From Singulisphaera acidiphila DSM 18658 (GTDB lineage Bacteria > Planctomycetota > Planctomycetia > Isosphaerales > Isosphaeraceae): DNA of 64,000 bases. The notes beneath the pieces were generated by a model that was given only the letters and a program-made list of their open reading frames with translations, made no database searches and had not been told where the DNA came from. This document shows, piece by piece, positions 17,932 through 27,314 of this stretch. Within the stretch, counting starts at the first letter, position 1; every line of letters begins with the position of its first letter. Location: assembly GCF_000242455.2 (NCBI RefSeq), contig NC_019892.1:8132744-8196743 (forward strand), read 5' to 3'. The position numbers were made by a program, and so were the translations under genes.

Positions 17932-18741
17932 ATGTCCGAGCACGATCAGGCGCTGGCTTCGGCCTTCGATGACCAGGCAGAGAAATTCGAACGCGCCCCC
18001 GTGCAGAGCGATCCCGCAGCGCTCGGGCGGTTGGTCCGCGAGGCCGACCTGACGGCGGATAGCCTGGTGCTCGATGCCGGCTGCGGGCCGGGGCTGGTCG
18101 CCGAAGCCTTCCTGAATGCGGGGCATCGGGTCGTCGGAGTAGACCTCTCCAGCGAAATGATCGCCCGCGCCCAACGCCGCTGTGCGACCTTCGGCGATCG
18201 TGCACGATTCGAACGGCGGTCCGTCTCCGACCCTTCGCTACGTGGTCCCTTCGACGCGGCCGTTTCTCGATACGTGCTCCATCACGTCAGCGACCAGCCG
18301 TCATTCATCGCCCGGCAGGTTGAGCTGCTTCGCCCCGGCGGGATTCTCGTGCTCAGCGATCACACGACCGACCTCGATCCCGGCCGATCCGCGGTTCACG
18401 AAGAGCTCGAACGAGGCCGTGACAAAACACACACCCGTAACCTGACTGCGGGTGACCTCGTCGACCTCTTCGGCGAGGCCGGCCTGATCGACGTCCGGAT
18501 GGTGGAGGAACGGTTCACACTCGACTTTGACGAGTGGTTCGACCGAGGCACCCCGTCTCTCTCCAAAGCCGAAGTGCGGACGCTGCTCCTCGCCAATCCT
18601 GGAATTCGGGGCTTCCATCCCGTCCTCCTTGCCGGAGACAGGCTTCAGATTGACTGCTTCCGGGCCATCGTGCGCGGGGTCAAACCCATGGCCATCGAGA
18701 CAGCCGACGTTCGCCCCAAAGCGGAAGCGGGGCAAGCTTGA
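17932..18741 (+). CDS. Class I SAM-dependent methyltransferase
   Basis: 269 residues from the ATG at 17932, which lies after the terminator. Motif I is VLDAGCGPGLVAEAFLNAGH followed by the acidic motif II VVGVDLSSEMI; motif IV-like SRYVLHHVSD and GGILVLSDHTTD follow. This is the UbiE/Methyltransf_11 fold. The C-terminal part (about 170-250) is helical and may bind substrate. The stop overlaps the start of the MFS gene (TTGA), which indicates translational coupling, so a methylated small molecule may be the exported compound. That link is inference only. Confidence 0.85.
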   Translation: MSEHDQALASAFDDQAEKFERAPVQSDPAALGRLVREADLTADSLVLDAGCGPGLVAEAFLNAGHRVVGVDLSSEMIARAQRRCATFGDRARFERRSVSDPSLRGPFDAAVSRYVLHHVSDQPSFIARQVELLRPGGILVLSDHTTDLDPGRSAVHEELERGRDKTHTRNLTAGDLVDLFGEAGLIDVRMVEERFTLDFDEWFDRGTPSLSKAEVRTLLLANPGIRGFHPVLLAGDRLQIDCFRAIVRGVKPMAIETADVRPKAEAGQA

Positions 18742-19943
18742 AATCGCTGCCTCGCATCCTGATTCTCTTGGCCCTGGTGCATGGACTCGTCGACGCGTTT
18801 GGGGCATTCGTTCAACCACTCTGGCCCGACCTCCAACGAAGCCTGGCGTTGGAGGAAGGCTCCATCCAGTGGGCCTACGTACTCTGGGGGCTGGCGACCT
18901 CAGTCAGTCAGCTCGCCTTCGGCTACTGGGGCGACCGCCGCCCTCGAGGCTGGCTCCTCTGGGCCGGCCCAGCCGTGGGCCTGTTCTGCCTGAGCGTCGT
19001 CGGCCTGGCCCCGGGCCTCGCCTCGCTCAGCAGCCTACTGATCGTGGGCGGCCTGGGCATCGCCGCCTTTCATCCCGAGGCCGCCGCGCTGGCCGGCTCG
19101 TGTGTGCCCCACGATCGCAGCCGTGCCATGTCGGTCTTCGCGGTGGGAGGCTATCTGGGCCAGGCGGCCGGCCCGATCTACAGCGGGGTCATCACGACCC
19201 ACTTCGGCTTGAAAGCCCTCGTCTGGAGCCTGATCTGGGGTCTCCCGCTCCTCGGCCTACTGATCCTCGGCCTACGCGATCACTCCCGCGTCGCGAAACA
19301 GGAACAGCCAAGGCCCGCGGTCCCCTTGGCGGACCTGGTGCGCGGTCGAGGCCCAGCGCTCTGCATGGTGCTCGCGATTGGAATCTTGCGGGTCCTTCCC
19401 GCCTTGGGGACCCCGCTCGCCCTCTCCTACCTTTTGAAGGGCAGAGGTCACTCGAACGAGTTCATCGGCATCGTTCAGTCGGCCTTCCTGGCAGGCATCG
19501 GCGGAGGGAGCCTGGGGTGTGCTTTATTCGTGCGCCGCGGGATCGAGAGGCGGATTCTCTGGCAGCTCCCCCTCATCGTCGCTCCGCTCGTCTGGATCTA
19601 CCCGCTCGTCAACGTCCAGACCCTCATCCCGAGCGTCTCGATCGGCGGGTTCCTCCTGGGAGCGACCATGCCGATCCTTGTCAGCTACGGCCAGAGGTTG
19701 ATGCCCGAGGGTCAGCGGATCGCCAGCTCGATCACGATGGGGGTGACCTGGGGCATCGGTGGCGTCCTCGTGGCCCTGACCACCTCACTCGCCAACAGGC
19801 TCCACATGCCGGAATTGGCATTTATGACGTATGCCATAGCCTGCGCAAGTTCGGGCCTCCTCTGCTTCTGGTTGCCTGACGGCGATGGGGAACGAGACGC
19901 CCATGAATTTCAGCCGAGCCGGCCGAGCTATGGAAACCAGTAG
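18738..19943 (+). CDS. MFS transporter
   Basis: 401 residues and about 12 hydrophobic helices. It begins with a TTG at 18738 that overlaps the methyltransferase stop by four bases. The first helix contains LVHGLVDAFGAFVQPLWPDL, as in the fosmidomycin-resistance (Fsr)-like branch of MFS, and the loop 2-3 motif reads FGYWGDRRPRGWLL, matching the MFS motif A pattern. A GGGC-rich stretch separates the first six helices from a cytoplasmic loop around DHSRVAKQEQPRPAV. Export of a drug or a methylated metabolite is possible; the substrate is unknown. Converges with the kinase gene 77 bases further on. Confidence 0.85.
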   Translation: MKSLPRILILLALVHGLVDAFGAFVQPLWPDLQRSLALEEGSIQWAYVLWGLATSVSQLAFGYWGDRRPRGWLLWAGPAVGLFCLSVVGLAPGLASLSSLLIVGGLGIAAFHPEAAALAGSCVPHDRSRAMSVFAVGGYLGQAAGPIYSGVITTHFGLKALVWSLIWGLPLLGLLILGLRDHSRVAKQEQPRPAVPLADLVRGRGPALCMVLAIGILRVLPALGTPLALSYLLKGRGHSNEFIGIVQSAFLAGIGGGSLGCALFVRRGIERRILWQLPLIVAPLVWIYPLVNVQTLIPSVSIGGFLLGATMPILVSYGQRLMPEGQRIASSITMGVTWGIGGVLVALTTSLANRLHMPELAFMTYAIACASSGLLCFWLPDGDGERDAHEFQPSRPSYGNQ

Positions 19944-20020
19944 CACGGCCGCCTCGGCAGTATTTCCCTCCGTTCGCTTCCGACCTCTCGGGCTCGCGCC
20001 ATCCATTTTAAGATTTACGC

Positions 20021-23000
20021 TTACCTCCGCGACCGGTCTGTCTCGTACCCAGGGGAGGCATCCCAAACCCGCACGGTTTGATCGACCCCGGCCGAGGCGA
20101 TCTTGCGACCGTCGACGCTCCAGGCCACCGACCAAACTGCACCTTGATGGCTGCGGAGGACGAGGGCTTCTTGGCCGTTGGCTTGGTCCCAGAGCCTGAC
20201 CGTCGCATCATGCCCGGCCGAGGCTAAACGTTGGCCGTCAGAGCTCCAAGCCACAGACCAGGCCGCGCCGTGGTGACCGACCAGGGACGGCCGCTCGGCA
20301 CCAGAGTCGACATTCCAGAGTCGGATCAGGCCGTCACCGCACGCTGCGGCCAACACGTCCCCCTTGTTGGGGCGGAAGGCCAGGTCATTCAGACCAGCGC
20401 GAAGAGCGGCCAGTGTTCGTACAAGCCGCCCGGTCGTCGCATTCCAAAGATGGATCTCATCCGCTGTCCCCGCAGTGGCGAGGATTCGGCCATCGGGACT
20501 CCAACAGAGCAGCCTGACCTGTCCTCCCGGCGCACGGATCGTTCGCACGACACGTCCAGAGCCTCCCTCGCGGATCAGGATCGCGTTGTCACCTCCCGCC
20601 GAAGCGAGCAAGCGGCCAGTCGGGTCCCACGCGACACACCAGACGGGGCCGTCGTGACCGCCAAGTACGAGCGGGGCGGTCGCTTCGGACCCCACCTGCA
20701 AGTTCCAGACGAGGATCCGATCGTCCTGCGCCACAGCCAATCTCTGTCCTGAGCGATCCCAGGTGGGGGCCTTGCCCCGACCGTCAGGCGTCTCCAACGT
20801 TTGCAGGGACCGCCCCGAAGACGGGTTCCAGATCCGGATCGTTCCGTCGAGGTCCAGCGCGGCAAGCCGCAATCCGTCGGGGTTCCAGGCCACCGATTTG
20901 ACAGGCACCGATCCGGCCAGCGTCTGCGTTCCGTCGGCTGGCATAGTCGCGGACCAAAGCTTGACCGTCCCCTCATCGTCGGCCGACGCCAGTTGGGAAC
21001 CGTCCGGGCTCCAGGCCGCCGACCTGACCGTCGCGCGATGGCCGCGAAGGGTGCGAATCCGGTGGACGTCGGAAGCATTCCAGACAGTCAGGTCCCGATC
21101 CTCCCCGGCGGTGAGGAAAGATCTGCCGTCAGGGCTCCAGGAGAGGGCGAGGGCGGCCCCTCCATCGGCCCCGGTGCGAGTGGCGAGTGGCGACCCGATT
21201 GCGGCATCCCAGAGTCTCAGCGTCCCGTCTTGGCCCACCGAGGCGATCTGGTCCCCTTCGGGAGCCCACGCCACCGCGTTCACCCAACCTGTGTGGCCGT
21301 TGAAACGATGGATGGGCTTCGCCGTCACGGCATCCCAGACCCGGACCGATCGGTCGTCCCCTCCTGAGACAATCCGCGACTCGTCCGGACTCCAGGCCAA
21401 GGACGAGACGAATTCGGTATGGCCGCGCAAGGTGGCAAGCACCCGCGCCGCAAGGGGATCGAAGATGAGGATCTCCGTACCGGCTGCCGCCCCCAAACGC
21501 CGGCCGTCGCGGTCCCAGGCGAGCGCCCGGACCCCACCCGTAGGCACGGGCAAGCGGCGAAGGAGACGGCCAGTCGCAGCGTCCCAGACCCGAACCGTGT
21601 CGTCCCGACCGGCCGAGGCAATCCGAGCCCCATCGCGTGACCAGGAGAGAGCCAGGATCGCCTCGGCATGGCCCTCCAAACGCTGCACGAGCCGGCCGGT
21701 CGCGGCGTCCCAGAGGCGGAGAACCCGGTCCTCACCCCCCGTGGCGAGCTTGCCTCCGTCTCCACTCCAGGCCAGCGCGCGAACCAGGCCGGCCTGACCC
21801 GTCAGCGTGATGCGCTCCTGTCGGGCGAGACCGCGAAGGAAGTACCACTCCCACCCACGACGATCGGACTCGCCCCGAGCGGGCTTCGCGGCCGTCAGGT
21901 AGCCCTCCATGCCTGGGATATCCGCCGACTGGTACGCCTGCCGGGCCATCTGAATCCGAGCGATATAGAGATGTCCCTGCGCAGCGTCACGCTCGCGGAG
22001 GACGAGTCGACGCTGGTCATTCTCCTGGCGGTTGGCCTCCCGCAAGTCGGCCACGGCGATTGTTGTACGCCCCAGCGCCCGGTACGTCTGGAACGCGAAG
22101 GACGAGGCCAGCGCCGCCAAAGTGATCGAAGCCGCAATCAGCCCTGCCAAAACTGGATTCCGCCGGCACCACCGCACACCTCGTCGGGCTCGGCCGATGG
22201 GCCGAGCATGGATCGGCTCCCGTCTGAGAAACCGCCCCAACTCGTCGGCCAACGCGCGGGCCGAGGCGTAGCGTTGCGACGGGTTCTTCTCCAGGCAGGT
22301 CAGCGCGATCGTCTCAAGATCGGCAGGGATCTTCGGATTGAGCAGCCGAGGCCGGACCGGCTCGGCACGGCGGACGAGCAAGAGCGTTTCGAGGGGCGAT
22401 TCGGCCTGGAGCGGAGGCCGGCCGGTGATGAGTTCGTAGAGCATGGCGCCCAGGGAGTAGACGTCGCTGGCCGGGCCAACGGCGGTGCGGTCTCCCTCGG
22501 CCTGCTCGGGCGACATGTAGCTCGGTGTGCCGACGATGGCTCCGGACAGTGTCAATCCTCCGAAGCCATCGGTTCGCCGGGCCAGGCCGAAATCGGTAAT
22601 CCGAGGGCGATCCTCGGCGTCGACGAGCACATTCGACGGCTTCAGGTCGCGATGCAGGATGCCCTCGCGATGGGCGTGCTCGATCGCCTCGGCCACGGTG
22701 CGCAGATAGCCCGCAGCCCGGTCGGCGGAAAGCGGGCCTTCGCGAACGACTTCGGCAAGGGTAAGGCCTTCGACATATTCCATCGAGAAGAAATGCTGAC
22801 CGTTGTGGCATCCCACCTCGTGAATTGCGACGATGTTGGGATGCTTCAGCCGGGCGGCGGCCTCGGCCTCGGCACGGAAGCGGCTGACGTCAATCGCGCC
22901 GGCCATCCGTCCCTCCCGAAGCAGCTTCACGCCCACAAGCCGGTTGAGCCCCGCTTGCCTCGCCAGGTAAATCACGCCCATGCCGCCCCGACCGATCTCG

Positions 23001-23284
23001 CGGAGCAGCTCATAGTCGCCGAACCACGTCCCTTCGGCGGTAGAAAGCCAGGCGTTCGCTTCTTGGTCGTCAGGAAGTCGACCCAATGCCACGTCGGCGA
23101 AGCGTTCGACCTCGTCGGAGGCGTCGAAAAACGCCTTCAGTTCCTCGGCGATCTCGGGATGCTCGGCAGCCAGGAGGACGCGATCGACAGCCTCGCCGCG
23201 ATCGATCCGCCGGAGGTACTCGGCCAGCACGAACTCCAGCGTCGGCTGCTCTGGTGGAGGAACAGCCACAGCAAAGTCGCTCAT
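20021..23284 (-). CDS. Membrane Ser/Thr kinase with 14 WD40 repeats
   Basis: 1087 residues. Residues 1-75 form a helical region common in planctomycete kinases. The kinase domain (about 88-355) has GRGGMGVIYLA (P-loop), K120 in VGVKLL, HRDLKPSN with D213, DFG at 231-233 and GTPSYMSPEQA, so all catalytic residues are present. A membrane helix at about 377-398 separates it from an extracytoplasmic part. From about 494 to the end I count 14 WD40 units with the usual GH...WD spacing (for example LWDAATGRL, VRVWDAVTA), enough for two seven-bladed propellers. The start overlaps the end of the ECF sigma gene by four bases (ATGA). The kinase probably responds to an external signal and acts with that sigma factor; this pairing is common in planctomycetes. 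Confidence 0.92.
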   Translation of the reverse strand: MSDFAVAVPPPEQPTLEFVLAEYLRRIDRGEAVDRVLLAAEHPEIAEELKAFFDASDEVERFADVALGRLPDDQEANAWLSTAEGTWFGDYELLREIGRGGMGVIYLARQAGLNRLVGVKLLREGRMAGAIDVSRFRAEAEAAARLKHPNIVAIHEVGCHNGQHFFSMEYVEGLTLAEVVREGPLSADRAAGYLRTVAEAIEHAHREGILHRDLKPSNVLVDAEDRPRITDFGLARRTDGFGGLTLSGAIVGTPSYMSPEQAEGDRTAVGPASDVYSLGAMLYELITGRPPLQAESPLETLLLVRRAEPVRPRLLNPKIPADLETIALTCLEKNPSQRYASARALADELGRFLRREPIHARPIGRARRGVRWCRRNPVLAGLIAASITLAALASSFAFQTYRALGRTTIAVADLREANRQENDQRRLVLRERDAAQGHLYIARIQMARQAYQSADIPGMEGYLTAAKPARGESDRRGWEWYFLRGLARQERITLTGQAGLVRALAWSGDGGKLATGGEDRVLRLWDAATGRLVQRLEGHAEAILALSWSRDGARIASAGRDDTVRVWDAATGRLLRRLPVPTGGVRALAWDRDGRRLGAAAGTEILIFDPLAARVLATLRGHTEFVSSLAWSPDESRIVSGGDDRSVRVWDAVTAKPIHRFNGHTGWVNAVAWAPEGDQIASVGQDGTLRLWDAAIGSPLATRTGADGGAALALSWSPDGRSFLTAGEDRDLTVWNASDVHRIRTLRGHRATVRSAAWSPDGSQLASADDEGTVKLWSATMPADGTQTLAGSVPVKSVAWNPDGLRLAALDLDGTIRIWNPSSGRSLQTLETPDGRGKAPTWDRSGQRLAVAQDDRILVWNLQVGSEATAPLVLGGHDGPVWCVAWDPTGRLLASAGGDNAILIREGGSGRVVRTIRAPGGQVRLLCWSPDGRILATAGTADEIHLWNATTGRLVRTLAALRAGLNDLAFRPNKGDVLAAACGDGLIRLWNVDSGAERPSLVGHHGAAWSVAWSSDGQRLASAGHDATVRLWDQANGQEALVLRSHQGAVWSVAWSVDGRKIASAGVDQTVRVWDASPGYETDRSRR

Positions 23285-23901
23285 CGATCCTCCTCCCCTT
23301 GAGAGCCAAGGCGGTCACGAAGGGCCTGGATCCCTCGCTTCAAGAGCCCGGCCGATGCCTCGGGCGAGCGTTTCAGCCTCGCCGCGATCTGGTCGATCGG
23401 CAGCCCTTCGACATGGCGCATCCGCACCGCCTCACGCTGGTCGGCCGGTAAGAGCTTGAGCGCCTCGAGTAAACGGGCGGCCTGTTCCAGCCGGATCGCC
23501 CTCAGACTGGGCGAGGTGTGAGACGATGCGATCCGGCCACGAAGCAACGCTCCGTGGCGTGTGTCGTCCAACGAGGTCTCGCGTCCGGCGGCCCGCTTGG
23601 CAGTCATGAGGTGGTCGCGAGCTGCCTGGGCCAGGTTAAACTCGTGGATGCGGCGGAGCCAGGCGAGGAACTCCACCTCGCTCGTCCCTCGGAATCGGCC
23701 AATGCTGCGATGCGCTTCCAAGCAGGTCTGCTGGATCACGTCGGAGGCATCAACCCTTCGCCCGAGAGCGGAGCCAAGTTGACGGCGCGACGACTGGCGG
23801 AGTGTCTCGCGGAACCGCTCCAGTAGGTCCCCCAGCGCGCGGCCATCCCCAGACCGGGCGCGGTCGATCTCGTCCTCGATCCGAGGCTGATCTGTGCTCA
23901 T
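23281..23901 (-). CDS. ECF-type RNA polymerase sigma factor
   Basis: 206 residues. Region 2 is visible as SDVIQQTCLEAHRSIGRFRG followed by FLAWLRRIHEFNLAQAARDH, and region 4 as LPADQREAVRMRHVEGLPID then QIAARLKRSPEASAGLLKRG, the helix-turn-helix for the -35 element. This is the planctomycete ECF type typically encoded next to a Ser/Thr kinase instead of an anti-sigma factor. The gene overlaps the kinase start by four bases, so the two are translationally coupled. It probably directs a regulon switched by the kinase; no anti-sigma factor is seen nearby. Confidence 0.93.
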   Translation of the reverse strand: MSTDQPRIEDEIDRARSGDGRALGDLLERFRETLRQSSRRQLGSALGRRVDASDVIQQTCLEAHRSIGRFRGTSEVEFLAWLRRIHEFNLAQAARDHLMTAKRAAGRETSLDDTRHGALLRGRIASSHTSPSLRAIRLEQAARLLEALKLLPADQREAVRMRHVEGLPIDQIAARLKRSPEASAGLLKRGIQALRDRLGSQGEEDR

Positions 23902-24274
23902 GAGGGCCCGGTTCCAGAGGGGCGTGAAGAGAACCGTCGTCGTAACCCATGATACCCCTCACCGCCCATCGCCGAATCGGGGTCAACCGGAATCAAGGGT
24001 GCCGTGCACACCGTCAGTTCTCCCACGTCGTTCCATGCCGTTGGCAAGTTTTCCTGGCTTTTCTCATGGGTAACCACGGCCATGCCAACGCTGCCGGGTC
24101 ATTCTCCCCCCTTAGAAACAGAGTCGCGAAACCGGGGAGGATCGGGCGCGCGGTTGGAGCAACCGAGATTTCAAAAAGGTTTCCGCGCCTCGAGCCACCC
24201 GGCATCGCGACCTCCTTTTTGTGAGGCACTCGATTCCGATGCCCGAGACCATGAATCCCTGGGAGTCCCTTCGC
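23902..24274. other. Divergent intergenic region (373 bases)
   Basis: Lies between the minus-strand sigma/kinase pair and the plus-strand regulatory-domain protein, so it must hold both promoters. I found no consensus -35/-10 pair strong enough to name and no supported small gene. Confidence 0.4.
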
Positions 24275-26263
24275 ATGCGACGATTCTTCCCAACCCTACT
24301 CATTGCGGTCGTGAGCACGACGATCGTCATGGCTGAATCGGCGAAAACCGACATGCTCGAGATCCATGGCCGCGTGCTCGGACCCGACGGTCGTCCCGCA
24401 GCCGGCGTAACGATCAGCCTGATACCACTGAAGGAAGTCGCGAAACCTGAGATCCTGGCCACTTCCGATACCGAGGGACGATACCGGCTTGCCGTCGTCA
24501 AGCCGTCGATGGGAGGACCGGACGGGCTCGACGAGTCATGGAAGCAAGCGAAGCTCGTCGCGTCGGTCGAGGGACTCGGGCCGGACTGGATTGATATAGG
24601 CAAGGTGCCCGAGAACGGTGAATGGACTCCTCAACTCGTCAAGGACGATGTGCCAATCGAAGGGGCCATCGCCGACTTGGGCGGTCAGCCGCTGGCCGGC
24701 GTGACGGTCACGTTTCAATCGCTCTATGCAACCAATGACGGGTCGCTCGACCGATTTCTCGCAGACCTGAAAGACAACCCGTTTCACTTTCGAGAGCGCA
24801 AGCTACTACCCCGGTCGTTCTGGGGAACGCCGCCTGGAGTCACCCCCGAGACGAAGACCGATGCTCAGGGCCGGTTTCGCTTCACGGGGATTGGCCGGGA
24901 GCGGCTCGCCATGCTCAAAGTCAAAGGTCCAAAGCTCGAAACGTTGACAATCTATGCCCTGACCCGCCGAGACGCCAACCTCAAAGCCTTGAAGCACATC
25001 TCGGCCGAGAATCGGGAGATGATGGAGTCCGGCTCGAAGTTGCCGGTGATCTACCCGAGTCGCTTCCACCACCTGGCCGCGCCCTCACGGCCGATCGTGG
25101 GAACAGTTCGCGACAAGGCGACCAAGGCACCAATCCCCGGCATGGGGGTTACCATCTATTCCAAGGACCGCGAGTCGTGGGCTCACGTAAAAACCGATCA
25201 AAAGGGGCGTTACCAGGTCGATGGCCTGCCCACGGCCGGTCGACTCCGGGCTTTGGCGTTCCCGCTCGAGAAGGAACCCGACTCCCCACCGTACCTCAAG
25301 GCCACCCGTGAGCTGACCTTGGACGCCACCGCCCCAGAGCCGGTCACGATCGACTTCGACCTGGCCAAGGGGATCCTGATTCAGGGCCGACTGACTGACG
25401 CCGCGACCGGCAAGCCGGTTCGCGGGACCGTCACCTACTTGGCCTTCGCCGATAATCCGTTCCTCAAGGACGTGCCCGAAATCGGCGGAGATGGCCCAGG
25501 CGTTGACACCAATGCCGACGGCTCGTACACACTCGTCGCCATCCCCGGTCCTGGGGTCCTCGCCGGCCGTGCCGACACAGATCGCTTTTGCGCAGTCAGG
25601 CCCGAGCAGTTCGGACGCCCAGCCGACTCAGAGGGGTGCTTCGACACCGCCCAGATGGGCCTCGTCTCGTGCGACTTCTTCCATCACGTGGTCCCCGTCG
25701 ATCCGGTGAAGGACGCAGCCTCAATGACCGTGAACATCGCACTCGACCCGGGCATCGTGGTCCGAGGTTCACTGGTCGACCAGGCGGGCAAACCGGTCGA
25801 GGCCGCCACGGCCTACAGGCTGACGGCTTTGGAATTCTCCGAGGTTCTGAAGGACGCCACCTTCACAGCCACAGGCCTGGAGCGGAGTCTGCCCCGCCCC
25901 GTCTGGTTCTTCCATCCCCAGCGCAACCTCGGGCGGATGGTCACACTGCCCGGAACCGACTTGGGGCCCCTGACCGTGACACTCGAGCCCTGTGGAGCCT
26001 TCAACGGCCGCATCGTCGACGCCAGCGGCATCCCCCGGCCGAATGTCAAGGTCTCCGCCAGTGTGGAACAGAAGCCGGTCAACTGGCACCATGCTGACAC
26101 CAAAACCGACAGCGACGGACGATTTCGCATCACCGGCCTGCTGACCGGCCTGAGTTACACTCTTTATGCCCCTGCGGCCCAAGAGATCAACGGCTTGATT
26201 GTCCGCCCCGGTGAGGCCCGCGACCTAGGAGACATCGGTCCGGATACTCGCGCATCGAAGTGA
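24275..26263 (+). CDS. Secreted carboxypeptidase-regulatory-like multi-domain protein
   Basis: 662 residues. The ATG at 24275 opens a signal peptide (MRRFFPTLLIAVVSTTIVMA); an upstream ATG at 24221 in the same frame lacks this fit. The mature chain is built of about five Ig-like or CarboxypepD_reg units, recognisable by repeats of GRVLGPDGRPAAGVTISL, ADLGGQPLAGVTVTF, VRDKATKAPIPGMGVTIYS, GRLTDAATGKPVRGTVTYL and GSLVDQAGKPVEAATAY, each followed by a T-D-x-G-R/Y strand (KTDQKGRYQVDGLP). Planctomycetes use such domains on many exported proteins, for binding or stability. No catalytic domain is seen. Stands alone, about 370 bases from the sigma gene. Confidence 0.82.
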   Translation: MRRFFPTLLIAVVSTTIVMAESAKTDMLEIHGRVLGPDGRPAAGVTISLIPLKEVAKPEILATSDTEGRYRLAVVKPSMGGPDGLDESWKQAKLVASVEGLGPDWIDIGKVPENGEWTPQLVKDDVPIEGAIADLGGQPLAGVTVTFQSLYATNDGSLDRFLADLKDNPFHFRERKLLPRSFWGTPPGVTPETKTDAQGRFRFTGIGRERLAMLKVKGPKLETLTIYALTRRDANLKALKHISAENREMMESGSKLPVIYPSRFHHLAAPSRPIVGTVRDKATKAPIPGMGVTIYSKDRESWAHVKTDQKGRYQVDGLPTAGRLRALAFPLEKEPDSPPYLKATRELTLDATAPEPVTIDFDLAKGILIQGRLTDAATGKPVRGTVTYLAFADNPFLKDVPEIGGDGPGVDTNADGSYTLVAIPGPGVLAGRADTDRFCAVRPEQFGRPADSEGCFDTAQMGLVSCDFFHHVVPVDPVKDAASMTVNIALDPGIVVRGSLVDQAGKPVEAATAYRLTALEFSEVLKDATFTATGLERSLPRPVWFFHPQRNLGRMVTLPGTDLGPLTVTLEPCGAFNGRIVDASGIPRPNVKVSASVEQKPVNWHHADTKTDSDGRFRITGLLTGLSYTLYAPAAQEINGLIVRPGEARDLGDIGPDTRASK

Positions 26264-26579
26264 GGGAGGCCTCACACGTACCTCCCCATTGCGATGCAAC
26301 AAACCGGCGGATCCCCTTGGGGCGACGTACGCAACGAGCGACGCCGCCCCATCGGACCTCCACCGCATGATCCAGACGCCCTCAACTCAATATTCGACGC
26401 TGGGATACGAAACGACTAACAACTCATTGCGAGCCTGTCACAAGCGGGGTAGCCTGGGCATCGTAGGACAAATCGCATTCCAACTCGGATGCGGTTCGTC
26501 CGTAGCCTACGATTGAAGTGTGCGGGCAGGCGGCTGTCATGACTACGCGATCTCGCAGCGGGAATAGAGGGGCGTGACG
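26264..26579 (+). other. Leader region of lemA-M48 with an imperfect hairpin
   Basis: 316 bases without a supported gene. From 26461 to 26512 the sequence can fold into a long imperfect stem: TCGTAGG (26461-26467) pairs with CCTACGA (26506-26512), GGAC pairs with GTCC, and CGCATTCC pairs with GGATGCG with one bulge. The heptamer GTAGCCT occurs twice nearby (26449 and 26502). There is no T-run, so a regulatory leader or protein-binding site is more likely than a terminator. Confidence 0.4.
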
Positions 26580-27212
26580 ATGAACGTAATCTGGGCTTTG
26601 TCCTCCACGGCAACAATCCTGCTCGGTGCTCTGGGCGTCGGGGGCGTCTTGCTCTTCCTGCTGGCGCTCTTCGTAATCGCAACCTACAACCGCCTGGTAA
26701 TGTACCGGAACCGGTTCAAGAATGCGTTCAGCCAGATCGACGTCCAGCTGAAACGCCGGTACGACCTGATTCCCAACCTCGTCGAAGCGGTCAAAGGGTA
26801 CATGAAGCACGAGTCGGGGACGCTCGAGGCGGTCATCCAGGCCAGGAACTCGGCCGCGACCGCAGGCCGGAATGCCGCCGCGAACCCGGGCGATGCCACC
26901 GCCATGACAAGCCTCTCGGCCGCCGAGTCGCAGCTCAATGGAGCGCTCGGACGGCTCTTCGCTCTGTCCGAGGCCTACCCCGACCTCAAGGCCAACCAGA
27001 ACATGCTCTCGCTCCAGGAAGAACTCAGCTCGACCGAGAACAAGGTGGCGTTCGCGCGCCAGGCTTACAACGACGCCGTCATGCAGTACAACACCCAGCG
27101 CGAAACGTTCCCGACCATCGTCGTAGCCAACTTCCTCAACTTCACGGAAGCCCACCTCTTCCAGGTGGAATCCGAGACGGAACGACAAGCGCCTCGCGTC
27201 TCGTTCGCCTGA
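26580..27212 (+). CDS. lemA: LemA family protein
   Basis: 210 residues from the ATG at 26580 with a GAGGGG site upstream; a GTG at 26574 would add two residues. One N-terminal membrane helix is followed by the hallmark YNRLVMYRNRFKNAFSQIDV, LKRRYDLIPNLVEAVKGYM and the helical body with ENKVAFARQAYNDAVMQYNT and FPTIVVANFLNF. LemA proteins are membrane-anchored helical proteins, often paired with M48 peptidases as here. The M48 gene begins about 100 bases downstream in the same direction. The molecular role is not established. Confidence 0.95.
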   Translation: MNVIWALSSTATILLGALGVGGVLLFLLALFVIATYNRLVMYRNRFKNAFSQIDVQLKRRYDLIPNLVEAVKGYMKHESGTLEAVIQARNSAATAGRNAAANPGDATAMTSLSAAESQLNGALGRLFALSEAYPDLKANQNMLSLQEELSSTENKVAFARQAYNDAVMQYNTQRETFPTIVVANFLNFTEAHLFQVESETERQAPRVSFA

Positions 27213-27314
27213 GCCGGGATTGTCGGGTTCTGACCGCCGGGGTGTTGACCGATGGTCACGCCCCCGAGTGGCTCCCTCCTTTTTTCGTCTCTATCCCCAG
27301 AGAATCGCGAACCG

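Noticed and set aside
21668..23302. Plus-strand open frame of about 540 residues
   Set aside because: Antisense to the kinase with WD40 repeats; no motif and atypical composition.
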